DNA of 14,480 nucleotides from DAOSVX01 sp035379765. GTDB taxonomy: Bacteria; Bacillota_I; Bacilli_A; RF39; UBA660. Made by a program: the position numbers and the translations under genes. The stretch covers positions 1-14,480 of the forward strand of contig DAOSVX010000014.1 in the NCBI GenBank assembly GCA_035379765.1. The letters run 5' to 3'. The notes under the pieces are model-generated. The model was not told the DNA's origin. It did not search any database and worked only from the letters and a program-made list of their open reading frames with translations. Positions 1 through 7,982 of the stretch are shown here, one piece after another (positions within the stretch are counted from its first letter, which is position 1; each line of letters opens with the position of its first letter).

Positions 1-8
1 AAATTATA

Positions 9-2420
9 TCATATTTCCTTTTCTTCCAATATAATTTCTTCTATTTGATATTTTTCTTTGTTTGTTTCATTTATAATTAATTCTTCAATATATAAAGTGG
101 CTTTAAAATCTAGTTCACAGTTTAATATTAAGTCTTTTAATTCTTTATTACAATTAATAACTAATTTTTTTACGGTGGTTTTTAATGATACATTTTTATT
201 AGTTTTTACCCCTCTTACTTCACTAATTATAGCCATTATAGTATCAACCATTGGGTTATTAGCAATATTTAAATTAAGAGGCTTAAACTCTGTTAAATGA
301 ATGGATTTATCTTTATAAAGTTCTCTATATATTTCTTCAGTTAAATATGGAAAATAGATAGAAAACTTTTGAAGTAATTTATAAAGAATAGTATAGATTG
401 TTTTTTGTCCAGAATATCTTTTATCTATACCAAAGTCTTCTGGACGATATAGACGATGTTTAACTATTTCTATATAGTTATCACAAAAATTCCAAAAGAA
501 TTTTTCTAAAACATTTAAACCAAGTCCTACTTCGTAGTCATCTAAATAATTCGTAAATTGTTTTTCCATTTCTAAATATTTAGATATAATCCATTCATCT
601 ACTAGTTCTAATTTTACTTCATCTTTATCTTGGTAATCAGTTAAATGCATTTCAACAAACTTAGAAACATTCCAAAGTTTATTAGCTATCTTCTTGCCTC
701 TTTCCAATGTTTCTTCATTAAATAATATATCTGTACCAGTTCTCCCACTACCAGCCCAATATCTAACAACATCAGCGCCATATTTATCAAGTAAAAGGAT
801 TGGATCTGTGGTGGCATTAGATTTGCTTTTACTTATTTTTTCACCTTTAGAAGCCATAATAAATCCTGATATCATAACATTTTTCCAAGGAATTTCTTTA
901 AAATGATAAAAACTTTTAACTATCGTATAAAAATCCCAAGTACGAATTATATCATGAGCATTAGGTCTTAATGCCATTGGTCTTATAATGTCTTCAAGAC
1001 TATTTTCTTGTTTATAACGCATATTTATTAAAGGAGTTACTGAACTAGTTGCCCAAGTATCCATAACATCGGTTTCGGGAGTTAAATCTTCATTTCCACA
1101 AGTACATTTTTTCTTCGGTTTAGTTGTTAAAGGGTTTACTGGTAATTCATCTTCATCAGCGACAATAATATTTCCACATTTAGGACAATGCCATACTGGA
1201 AATGGTACACCAAAATATCTTTGACGAGATATACACCAATCCCACATAATATTATTTACCCATTCAGTATATCTAGCTTTCATATGAGCCGGATACCAAT
1301 TAATCATATCACCCATTTTTAGAAAATCTTCTTTGTGATTCATAATATCTATGAACCATTGTTTAGTTATAGTATATTCAATTTCTTTATGACATCTTTC
1401 ATGAACTTGTACTTCATGAGAGATATTTTCTTTTTTAACTAATACTTCTAAGTTATCTAAATCTTCAATTATAGCTTGTCTAGCCTCTTTAGCCTTCATT
1501 CCTTGGTATTTTAAAGCTATATCAGTCATAAAACCATCTGGGGTTAAAGCTTGTTTTAAAGGTAAATTATATTTTTTCCACCATTCTATATCAGTTTGAT
1601 CACCAAAAGTACAACACATAACTATGCCACTTCCTTTAGTAGGATCAGCTTTTTCATCAGCCATAATTGGTACTTCAATATTAAAAATTGGGATAACAGC
1701 TGTCTTACCTATTAAATATTTATTTTTTTCATCATTAGGGTTTACAAATACTGCTACAATAGCTGGGATTAATTCTGGTCTAGTAGTAGCTATAGTAAAT
1801 AAAGAATTATCTTCTTTTACCTTAAAATTAATATAATTAAAAGTAGTATCTATAGTACTGGTTTCTAATTCGGCTTGAGCAATACTAGTTAAACATTCAT
1901 TACACCATAAGGCTGGACTTTCTTTATAATTTACTACTCCTTTTTTATATAAATCTAAGAATGATAACTGACTTATTTTAATTGTATCTTCACTTACAGT
2001 ATGATATAGATGATTTTTAAAATCAGCACTTACTCCCAATCTTCTAAATAAATTTGTAAATTCTTCTTCATACTTTTCAGCAGTTTTAAGACATAACTTA
2101 CCAAATTCACTTCGATCAACATCTTTAGCTTTTATATTAAGTTCTTTTTCGACTAATCGTTCAGTAGGAAGCCCATTATCATCAAACCCAAAGGGATAAA
2201 AAACATTATACCCTGATAATCTTTTATATCTAGCAATCATTTCTGCTTGTGAATAGGAAAATATATGACCAATATGAATCTTGCCACTTACTGTTGGTGG
2301 TGGTGTATCAATTGGATATACTTTTCTATTATCTAATTTAAAATCATATAAATTAATACTATCCCAATAGTCTAGTATTCTTTTTTCAGCTTCTTGAAAT
2401 TTATATTTTCCTTCTAACAT
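9..2420 (-). CDS. valS: Valyl-tRNA synthetase, archaeal/rickettsial-like type
   Basis: Class I aminoacyl-tRNA synthetase that charges tRNA-Val with valine in the cytoplasm. The 803-residue protein shows the HIGH motif (HIGH, residues 49-52, after PPPTVSGK), a CP1 editing region (about 160-360), a zinc-ribbon-like set of cysteines (C412, C415, C439, C441) and KISKS (528-532), followed by an anticodon-binding helical domain. The block FGFDDNGLPTE after the HIGH motif resembles archaeal and Rickettsia ValS, not the GMDHAGIATQ block of Bacillus and E. coli ValS. The C-terminal coiled-coil arm typical of bacterial ValS is not evident; the chain ends in an acidic, Ile-rich tail. The ATG at 2420 is chosen because AAAGGAA lies just upstream and it sits just after the T-box terminator; the longer open frame (to 2483) runs into the T-box. 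The stop is TGA, so TGA is not Trp here. Function is secure; the sub-type call rests on motif recall. Confidence 0.96.
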   Translation of the reverse strand: MLEGKYKFQEAEKRILDYWDSINLYDFKLDNRKVYPIDTPPPTVSGKIHIGHIFSYSQAEMIARYKRLSGYNVFYPFGFDDNGLPTERLVEKELNIKAKDVDRSEFGKLCLKTAEKYEEEFTNLFRRLGVSADFKNHLYHTVSEDTIKISQLSFLDLYKKGVVNYKESPALWCNECLTSIAQAELETSTIDTTFNYINFKVKEDNSLFTIATTRPELIPAIVAVFVNPNDEKNKYLIGKTAVIPIFNIEVPIMADEKADPTKGSGIVMCCTFGDQTDIEWWKKYNLPLKQALTPDGFMTDIALKYQGMKAKEARQAIIEDLDNLEVLVKKENISHEVQVHERCHKEIEYTITKQWFIDIMNHKEDFLKMGDMINWYPAHMKARYTEWVNNIMWDWCISRQRYFGVPFPVWHCPKCGNIIVADEDELPVNPLTTKPKKKCTCGNEDLTPETDVMDTWATSSVTPLINMRYKQENSLEDIIRPMALRPNAHDIIRTWDFYTIVKSFYHFKEIPWKNVMISGFIMASKGEKISKSKSNATTDPILLLDKYGADVVRYWAGSGRTGTDILFNEETLERGKKIANKLWNVSKFVEMHLTDYQDKDEVKLELVDEWIISKYLEMEKQFTNYLDDYEVGLGLNVLEKFFWNFCDNYIEIVKHRLYRPEDFGIDKRYSGQKTIYTILYKLLQKFSIYFPYLTEEIYRELYKDKSIHLTEFKPLNLNIANNPMVDTIMAIISEVRGVKTNKNVSLKTTVKKLVINCNKELKDLILNCELDFKATLYIEELIINETNKEKYQIEEIILEEKEI

Positions 2421-2440
2421 ATTAATTTTCCTTTCCCAAA

Positions 2441-2500
2441 TAAAAAAGTTATAAATAAAGGACGAAAACTTCCGCGGTACCACCTTAATTTATAACTTTT
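2441..2500 (-). terminator. T-box-controlled intrinsic terminator of valS
   Basis: An 18-base arm (2483-2500) pairs with 2444-2461 with a single mismatch, and a run of six U follows (2442-2447 overlaps the stem end). The 5' arm contains the first bases of the T-box core, so terminator and antiterminator are mutually exclusive, as expected for T-box leaders. Confidence 0.88.
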
Positions 2501-2641
2501 GTTATACACTTTGTTAGTTAACGCCTTAATTACGGATAAGTTCCAAAGCTACCTTCAATTATTTAAAATATTAGTTTTCATCAATCACTAACTTTCTTTT
2601 AAAATTAAATAATTTACTCTTCTTTTTCATCACTTATTGAT
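2444..2641 (-). promoter_or_regulatory. Val-type T-box riboswitch leader of valS
   Basis: The transcript leader of valS carries the T-box core GGTGGTACCGCGG (2472-2484, minus strand), read as the antiterminator bulge that pairs with the CCA end of uncharged tRNA. Upstream are Stem I-like signatures: GAAGAGTA, a distal-loop-like GTGATTGATGAAAACTAA, and GAAGGTAGC holding a probable specifier codon GUA (Val) at 2550-2552. The antiterminator can form from AAGG and GCG with the downstream CGTCCTT. Known logic of the family: uncharged tRNA-Val binding prevents termination and turns valS on. The 5' end is set from the promoter, about 7 bases after the -10. The T-box class is clear; the specifier assignment is inferred from the gene and local pattern. 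Confidence 0.93.
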
Positions 2642-2647
2642 AGATTG

Positions 2648-2676
2648 ATTATACCTTATAAATATTTTTTTGGCAA
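2648..2676 (-). promoter_or_regulatory. Sigma-70/A promoter for the valS T-box transcript
   Basis: On the minus strand, TTGCCA (2676-2671, 5 of 6 consensus) and a perfect TATAAT (2653-2648) are separated by 17 bases. Transcription would start near 2641, giving a leader of about 220 bases before valS. Confidence 0.8.
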
Positions 2677-2684
2677 TAAATTTA

Positions 2685-2713
2685 TTGTACATTTATTTTT
2701 AATATTGTATAAT
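2685..2713 (+). promoter_or_regulatory. Promoter for the pilus-type ATPase gene
   Basis: TTGTAC (2685-2690, weak -35) and a perfect TATAAT (2708-2713) are 17 bases apart; the gene starts 31 bases after the -10. It lies back to back with the valS promoter, with only 8 bases between the two -35 elements. Confidence 0.65.
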
Positions 2714-2744
2714 ACTCTTAGAATAATAAATTGGGGTGAATTAA

Positions 2745-4091
2745 ATGCTGAGAGAATTTGATTACGAAAATTTACCTATCGTTGAAATCGTCAACGAAAT
2801 TGTTGTTGACGCTATCAAAAAAGGGGCCAGCGATATTCACTTCGATCCTTATGAAAACAAATTAAAAGTTCGAATTAGAATAGATGGCGAGTTAGAAGAC
2901 TACGCTATTGTTCCTAATGAATTAAAAAAATCTATTACCCAGAGAATTAAAATAATTGCTAATATGAATATTACGGAAAGCAGATTGCCTCAAGACGGTG
3001 CTATTAAAAGCAATTTAGAGAATGTTGATTTAGATTTACGTGTTTCTTCTCTACCTTTAAAAGATGGCGAAAAAATAGTTATTAGAATTTTAGATTACTC
3101 AATGAGTACTCAAGGATTAGAAACTTTAGGATTTTCCGAGAAAAACTTAGAAAAAGTTCATAAAATGATAGCTGTTCCAAATGGTATAGTTCTAGTAACT
3201 GGTGCTACTGGTACTGGTAAAACTACCACTGTTTATTCTATCTTACAAAAATTAAATACTAAAAATAGAAACTTAGTTAGTGTTGAAGATCCTATCGAAA
3301 TGAGTATTGAAGGAATTAACCAATTACAAGTAATGCCTGATATTGGGCTTACTTTTGGTAGTGCTTTAAGAAGTATTTTAAGACAAGACCCTGATATTAT
3401 CATGATTGGTGAAATTCGTGATGATGAAACTGCTAAAATAGCTGTTAGAGCTAGTATTACCGGTCACTTAGTATTATCTACTCTCCACACTAATAACTCT
3501 TTAAATACCATTGAAAGACTTTTAGATATGGAAGTAGAAAGATATTTATTAGGTTCTGCTTTAACAGGTATTGTTAGTCAGAGATTAGCTCGTAGAGTAT
3601 GTCCTAAATGTCGTCAAAAAAGAGCTACTACTCCTTATGAAAAAAGTATCTTTAAGAAAGTCTTAAAAGAAGATATAAATGAGATATATACCGTTAATAA
3701 AGATGGTTGTCCAGATTGTATGCATGGTTATAAAGGTCGTATTGCTATTCAAGAAGTTTTAATGATTAATCAACATGTTCGTGATGCTATCGTTAATAAC
3801 GTTCGTAAAGAAGAATTAAGAGCTTTAGTTTATGGTAAAAGTGATGTAACTACTATATTAGAAGATGGCCTTCGTAAAGTAGTAGATGGAGTTACTACAT
3901 TTGATGAAATATTAAGAGTAATAGACTTAGAATCAGATTTTGTAGATGAAGATACTATGTCTTTAAAAAGTGCTTTATTAGGTAAAGAAACACTTCCTGA
4001 AGAACCCCAAGAAAAAGTTGAAGAAATTCTAAATATTAAACCTGATAATCCGGTAAAAGAAAATACTTCTGTTGAAGTATTAGATATTTAA
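2745..4091 (+). CDS. pilB: GspE/PilB-family pilus assembly or secretion ATPase
   Basis: Cytoplasmic hexameric ATPase of the type IV pilus/type II secretion superfamily; it would power pilin assembly on the PilC platform. The 448-residue product shows an N2-type domain with SDIHFDP (29-35), Walker A GATGTGKT (153-160), an Asp box beginning VEDPIE (180), Walker B region DPDIIMIGE (215-223), a His box GHLVLSTLHTNN (240-251) and the tetracysteine zinc site C286/C289 and C322/C325. The zinc site fits GspE/PilB and argues against the PilT retraction ATPase. It lacks the N-terminal N1 domain of full-length PilB (usually above 550 residues), and after about residue 395 has an acidic, proline-containing tail that looks disordered. 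Ribosome binding site GGGGTGA (2733-2739). The peptidase and platform genes are on the opposite strand and its stop overlaps the peptidase stop. It could serve a competence-type pseudopilus instead. Confidence 0.93.
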   Translation: MLREFDYENLPIVEIVNEIVVDAIKKGASDIHFDPYENKLKVRIRIDGELEDYAIVPNELKKSITQRIKIIANMNITESRLPQDGAIKSNLENVDLDLRVSSLPLKDGEKIVIRILDYSMSTQGLETLGFSEKNLEKVHKMIAVPNGIVLVTGATGTGKTTTVYSILQKLNTKNRNLVSVEDPIEMSIEGINQLQVMPDIGLTFGSALRSILRQDPDIIMIGEIRDDETAKIAVRASITGHLVLSTLHTNNSLNTIERLLDMEVERYLLGSALTGIVSQRLARRVCPKCRQKRATTPYEKSIFKKVLKEDINEIYTVNKDGCPDCMHGYKGRIAIQEVLMINQHVRDAIVNNVRKEELRALVYGKSDVTTILEDGLRKVVDGVTTFDEILRVIDLESDFVDEDTMSLKSALLGKETLPEEPQEKVEEILNIKPDNPVKENTSVEVLDI

Positions 4092-4843
4092 AATAGAAAG
4101 TTATTTAAAATATTAATAATATCTGTTTGAAATATGAAAGTTAGAAAAGCTGCTAAAATAATGAAGGGTCCAAAAGGCACTTCTTTTTCTTTAACTTTTT
4201 TAGTCATATATAATGCATACGGTAAAGCTAGAAAAGCACCTAAAGAAAAAGCTATAACACCTAATTTTAAACCAAGTAATAGACCTACAAAAATCATTAA
4301 TTTAACATCTCCACCACCTAGAGATTCTCTTTTAAATACTTTATCACCAATTAATTTTATAATAAATACTATTAAAAATACTATTAACCCTTCCCCTATT
4401 TTATATAAAACATCAATAAAAGAATAATTAATAAAATAAATTATAAGTAACCCTACTGAACCAATTATTATTGGTGAATCTAAAATAATATAGTATTTAA
4501 AATCACTAATAAAAGTAATAACTAGTACTGATGATACTATTAAACTAATAGCAAATTCATAACTAAACCCATATAAATAGTATGATAAAGTAAATAAAAA
4601 AGCGGTAAGTAATTCCATTAAAGGGTTAAGTATAGATATTTTTTTATGACATTTAGAACATCTACCTCTTAAAAATATATAAGAAAAAACTGGTATTAAT
4701 TCATACCATTTTAATTGTTTATGGCAATTATCACAGTGGGACCTTGGTTTAACAATAGATTTATTATTAGGTAATCTAGTTGCTACTACTAAATAAAATG
4801 AACCAAATAACAAACCAAAAATAAATATTAAAAAGTATTCCAT
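4088..4843 (-). CDS. pilD: Type IV prepilin peptidase (PilD/GspO family)
   Basis: Integral-membrane aspartyl peptidase that cleaves the leader of prepilins and, in many members, N-methylates the new N-terminus. At 251 residues it has the usual length. Visible are a first hydrophobic segment (about 4-22), the cytoplasmic zinc-binding tetracysteine C37/C40 and C62/C65, the two catalytic aspartates D114 (FISD) and D179 in GGGDVK, and the family C-terminal motif E-V-P-F-G-P-F (221-227). About seven to eight membrane spans are likely. The start has a perfect AGGAGG site that overlaps the TAG stop of the upstream pilC gene; only 8 bases separate the genes, so translation is probably coupled. Its TAA stop (4088-4090) overlaps the stop of the convergent ATPase gene, and no terminator hairpin is visible there. 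No prepilin substrate gene lies in the window. Confidence 0.95.
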   Translation of the reverse strand: MEYFLIFIFGLLFGSFYLVVATRLPNNKSIVKPRSHCDNCHKQLKWYELIPVFSYIFLRGRCSKCHKKISILNPLMELLTAFLFTLSYYLYGFSYEFAISLIVSSVLVITFISDFKYYIILDSPIIIGSVGLLIIYFINYSFIDVLYKIGEGLIVFLIVFIIKLIGDKVFKRESLGGGDVKLMIFVGLLLGLKLGVIAFSLGAFLALPYALYMTKKVKEKEVPFGPFIILAAFLTFIFQTDIINILNNFLF

Positions 4844-4851
4844 AAAACCTC

Positions 4852-6657
4852 CTATAATTCAATTGAACTATATAAATCAAACATCGGTAATATAACAGCT
4901 AGAATAACTACCCCAACAATTGCTGCTAAGAAAACTATTAAAACTGGTTCAATTAGGGTTTTAATACCATTAACAGCATTACGATGCATATCTTGATAGT
5001 AATCACTAACGTTTTGGAGCATATTAGCAAGTTCACCAGTAGATTCACCAGTAACAATCATAAAATATGCCACCTCTGGAACAGCCCAATGATCTTTAAA
5101 AGCATCAGATATTTTATCACCTTTAGCAATGTTAGAGATAGTATTAAACATTATATCGCGATATATTTCATTTTTAGTTATTTTACTAAGAATATCAATA
5201 CTTTCGGTAATAAAAACATTGTTTTTTAATAAAGAAGCAAAAGTTTTAGTAAAAATAGTCATTTCTTTATAAATAATTATTTTCCCTATTACAGGGAATC
5301 TCATTAAAAATGTTTGCATTAAAATTCTAATTCCTTTAATGTTTTTATATAACAATATTAATACAATAATAGTTAAAAATATAATAGCTAAAATAACTCC
5401 AATATAATTTTTTAAAAATAGCGATAAATTAACTAAAGCTAAAGTTACGCCACTAATAGTAATTCCAGCTTGTTCATAAACTTTTACAAACTGGGGAATA
5501 ACATAAAGCATAATAAATACTACAACTCCAAAGGCAAAAACCAATATTATTAAAGGATAAGTCATAGCACTAACCATTTGTTTGCGGGTTTTTTCTACTT
5601 CACGATAATACTCAGCCATTTCCGCTAAAGTTTCTTCTAGTTCGCCTGTAGCTTCAGCAGCTTTTATCATATTGACTAATAAAGAAGGAAAAACATTACC
5701 TTGTTTTTCTAAAGCTGAACTAAAAGATTCACCCATGGTGAGTTCATAAACGACTGAATCAAACAATCTTTTTCGGCTACCTGTTTTACCCATTTGATTA
5801 CCTAATATTTTTACGGCATTAGTTAAAGGAATTCCACTTTTTAAATAAGTAGATAATTGAGTTAACCAAAATATTAAATCTTTATTATTTAGTCTTGATA
5901 AAGCATTAGCCATTTGTCCATATATAAAATTAATAAATTTAGATGTTTCAATTTTATATACTTCAAAGCCTTCATTAATTAAAAAGGAGTTAACATCTAG
6001 TTTTGAATAGCCATTAAAGACTCCTCTAACCATTTTACCTTCTTTGTTTTTAGCAATATATCTAAAAGATTGTTGAACTTCACTTCTTTTGGCATCATCA
6101 GAATTTAAATCAATTAAAAGGATTTCTCTTTCAGCTTCTCTTTTAGCTAAAAAACTTTTTACAATAGGAATATCTTGATATTTTTTTAATAAATAACTTT
6201 TAAATTTGCCTTTATTGTTATCTTTTTTATTTTTGGTACCAAGACGAGCTTCTTTATTAGCTCTAGCCTCTCCTTTTACCCAATTAAATATTCCTGTAAA
6301 TAATCTAATAAATATAAAATCTATAGAATAGTATATACCTAACCCAAAATATTTAAAGAAATTAATAATCAGCATTCCTAGTTTAGAAAGGCCAGTTATT
6401 TCTAGACGCAAAAAGTAATAGATGCCAATAGATAAATATTTTATAAATATCCAAAGATATTTCAATAAAAATTTACCACTTGCATATATTCCTGTAGCAG
6501 TATAAGAAAGTAAATCTATTAAATATTCACCAACAAACATGATGGTTTTAAATAATCCTACAGAAAACCATTTTATAACTTTTAAAAAGCCACTAATTAT
6601 ATATTTAAAAGGAAGGTAAAAAAAGTAAAAGAAATTTTTAGTTTGTTTCTTTTTCAT
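4852..6657 (-). CDS. pilC: PilC/GspF-family platform protein with long hydrophobic N-terminal extension
   Basis: Inner-membrane platform protein of a type IV pilus/type II secretion machine, partner of the ATPase. The usual two GspF domains are present at about 260-390 (starting FWLTQLSTYLKSGIPL, with EATGELEETLAEMAEYY) and 465-595 (FTKTFASLLKNN, with TGESTGELANMLQNVSDYY), with membrane spans near 365-388, 415-437 and 568-590. Residues 198-237 form the small N-terminal domain seen in many PilC proteins. The protein is 601 residues against about 400 in the family. The excess is an N-terminal region (about 10-127), rich in Phe, Tyr, Ile and Gly with Lys at roughly 11-residue steps, then a basic linker (128-180). 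The open frame and SD show the extension is truly part of the gene: GGGAGGAG sits 8 bases before the ATG at 6657. First gene of a pilC-pilD pair. Confidence 0.92.
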   Translation of the reverse strand: MKKKQTKNFFYFFYLPFKYIISGFLKVIKWFSVGLFKTIMFVGEYLIDLLSYTATGIYASGKFLLKYLWIFIKYLSIGIYYFLRLEITGLSKLGMLIINFFKYFGLGIYYSIDFIFIRLFTGIFNWVKGEARANKEARLGTKNKKDNNKGKFKSYLLKKYQDIPIVKSFLAKREAEREILLIDLNSDDAKRSEVQQSFRYIAKNKEGKMVRGVFNGYSKLDVNSFLINEGFEVYKIETSKFINFIYGQMANALSRLNNKDLIFWLTQLSTYLKSGIPLTNAVKILGNQMGKTGSRKRLFDSVVYELTMGESFSSALEKQGNVFPSLLVNMIKAAEATGELEETLAEMAEYYREVEKTRKQMVSAMTYPLIILVFAFGVVVFIMLYVIPQFVKVYEQAGITISGVTLALVNLSLFLKNYIGVILAIIFLTIIVLILLYKNIKGIRILMQTFLMRFPVIGKIIIYKEMTIFTKTFASLLKNNVFITESIDILSKITKNEIYRDIMFNTISNIAKGDKISDAFKDHWAVPEVAYFMIVTGESTGELANMLQNVSDYYQDMHRNAVNGIKTLIEPVLIVFLAAIVGVVILAVILPMFDLYSSIEL

Positions 6658-6697
6658 AGCTTTATCTCCTCCCTTTTTTATTCTTTATTACTATAAA

Positions 6698-6726
6698 AGT
6701 ATAGCATATTTTATTATTTATGAAAA
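6698..6726 (-). promoter_or_regulatory. Promoter for pilC-pilD
   Basis: On the minus strand, TTTTCA (6726-6721, 4 of 6) and TATACT (6703-6698) are 17 bases apart, and TGC precedes the -10, giving an extended -10 element. It sits just after the stop of the upstream ftsW-like gene. No terminator hairpin is visible in between, so read-through from that gene is also possible. Confidence 0.6.
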
Positions 6727-6727
6727 C

Positions 6728-7882
6728 TTAAATACTTTTTAATTCTTTTTTTAAATTATATTTCTTAGTTTCAATTGCAACTCTTTGAGTCAAGAAAAGT
6801 AATACTATTAAATTAAGATTAAAACTACCACCATAACTTAAAAATGGAAGTGGTACACCTGTTAAAGGAATTATAGCAAATACACCAAGTAAATTTACTA
6901 ATATATGCATTAACATAAACAAAAATGTTCCATAAGCTATTATTGATCCTCTTAAAGTAACACTTTTCTTAGCAATCTTTAATATTCTATATAACATAAA
7001 AGCATACCCTAATAAAACTATGGTAGCAGCTATAATCCCCAGTTCTTCAACTACTATGGGAAATATAAAATCAGTATGAGCTTCTGGCAAATATAAATAT
7101 TTTTGAGTAGAATTACCTAAGCCTTTCCCAATTAAACCGCCATTACTTACTGCAATAAAACCATTACATACTTGATACCCACTATCTTCTGTGTACCTTG
7201 AACATGGATCTTGAAATGTTAAACGGCTAAGTTGAGTACTACTAAATAGACTTGATCCAGTATACAAAAATATTGCTACTATAATTATTAAAGCGCCACC
7301 TAAAATACTAAGTATTTTTATTTTTTGTTTACTAATTACAGGGATACCAATAAGTAAGAAAAAAACTATCCCAGCAATTATTAAAGCGCCACCAAAGTCT
7401 GGTTGAGCAGCTACTAATAAACAGATTGAAATACCAATTGCTAAGGGTCTTAAAAAGCCATATTCATTATCTTCTTTATAATTAAGGCCAAAATGCATCG
7501 CAAAATAAATAATTAAAATAGTTTTAGCAAATTCACTTGGTTGAATAGAAATTATTCCTCCTAAACGATACCAACTTTGAGCACTATTTACAACATTACC
7601 ATAAACAAAAAGACCAAATAAAGCTACTAAGATACCAATTACTAATAAAGGAACAAATTTTTTGTAATTTTTAGTAGGAAATCTAATGATAACAATAAAA
7701 CTAAATAAGTAAGCGATAATTAAAAATATTAATTGTTTAATAAAAAAATAATAAGGACTAACATCATATCTTAAAACAGCAGCTACATTGGAAGCACTAA
7801 AAATCATAATTAAGCCAAATACTGAATAAACAAAAGTTAATATAAGTAATGGTTTGTCCATTTTTGTTATTAGTTTTTTCAT
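6728..7882 (-). CDS. ftsW: FtsW/RodA-family (SEDS) peptidoglycan glycosyltransferase, FtsW-like
   Basis: Polytopic SEDS-family enzyme that polymerises lipid II into glycan strands with a partner class B PBP, in division (FtsW) or elongation (RodA). The 384-residue protein has about ten membrane spans, IQPSEFAK (113-120), an extracytoplasmic loop with GGLIGKGLGNSTQKYLYLPE, the catalytic-region motif HTDFIF (putative catalytic Asp D271) and PLPFLSYGGS (344-353). The GKGLGNSTQKYLYLPEAHTDF string favours FtsW over RodA, but no cell-division neighbours confirm it. Two cysteines (C227, C239) flank the residues just before the conserved loop. The start at 7882 is preferred: GGTGAAAAT lies directly before ATG. 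An in-frame ATG at 7909 would add nine residues and overlaps, as ATGA, the stop of a tiny upstream ORF, so that start cannot be excluded. It implies the organism makes peptidoglycan. Confidence 0.9.
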   Translation of the reverse strand: MKKLITKMDKPLLILTFVYSVFGLIMIFSASNVAAVLRYDVSPYYFFIKQLIFLIIAYLFSFIVIIRFPTKNYKKFVPLLVIGILVALFGLFVYGNVVNSAQSWYRLGGIISIQPSEFAKTILIIYFAMHFGLNYKEDNEYGFLRPLAIGISICLLVAAQPDFGGALIIAGIVFFLLIGIPVISKQKIKILSILGGALIIIVAIFLYTGSSLFSSTQLSRLTFQDPCSRYTEDSGYQVCNGFIAVSNGGLIGKGLGNSTQKYLYLPEAHTDFIFPIVVEELGIIAATIVLLGYAFMLYRILKIAKKSVTLRGSIIAYGTFLFMLMHILVNLLGVFAIIPLTGVPLPFLSYGGSFNLNLIVLLFLTQRVAIETKKYNLKKELKSI

Positions 7883-7905
7883 ATTTTCACCATAACTAAA
7901 TAATA

Positions 7906-7953
7906 TCATATTTTAATACTTTTTTTAATAGATATTATTTTAATTGTCATCAT
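7906..7953 (-). CDS. Possible 15-codon leader peptide upstream of ftsW
   Basis: A perfect AGGAGG (7964-7959) stands five bases before ATGATG, opening a frame that encodes MMTIKIISIKKSIKI and then TGA. The TGA overlaps (ATGA) the alternative ftsW start at 7909, a layout typical of translational coupling. The site is the strongest ribosome binding site between def and ftsW and has no other gene to serve. The product is short, basic and unrecognised; it may be a leader peptide that drives or controls ftsW translation, or simply an artefact of AT-rich sequence. Evidence is the SD, spacing and overlap only. Confidence 0.4.
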   Translation of the reverse strand: MMTIKIISIKKSIKI

Positions 7954-7982
7954 ATTAACCTCCTACTCTTTATTTTTAGGTC

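Noticed and set aside
2421..2483. 63-base N-terminal extension of the valS frame
   Set aside because: It runs through the terminator and T-box core, starts with a non-ATG codon and has no SD; the ATG at 2420 has AAAGGAA and matches the protein family.
2745..4091. PilT-type retraction ATPase
   Set aside because: The two CxxC pairs of the GspE/PilB zinc site are present, and PilT lacks them.
4088..4140. Intrinsic terminator between pilB and pilD
   Set aside because: Only weak AT-rich inverted repeats such as AATATT/AATATT are seen, with no convincing stem plus U tract.
4134..4427. Open frame antisense to the prepilin peptidase gene (and similar ones inside valS, pilC and smc)
   Set aside because: They lie fully inside recognised genes, have no SD and look like low-complexity shadows of the real reading frame.
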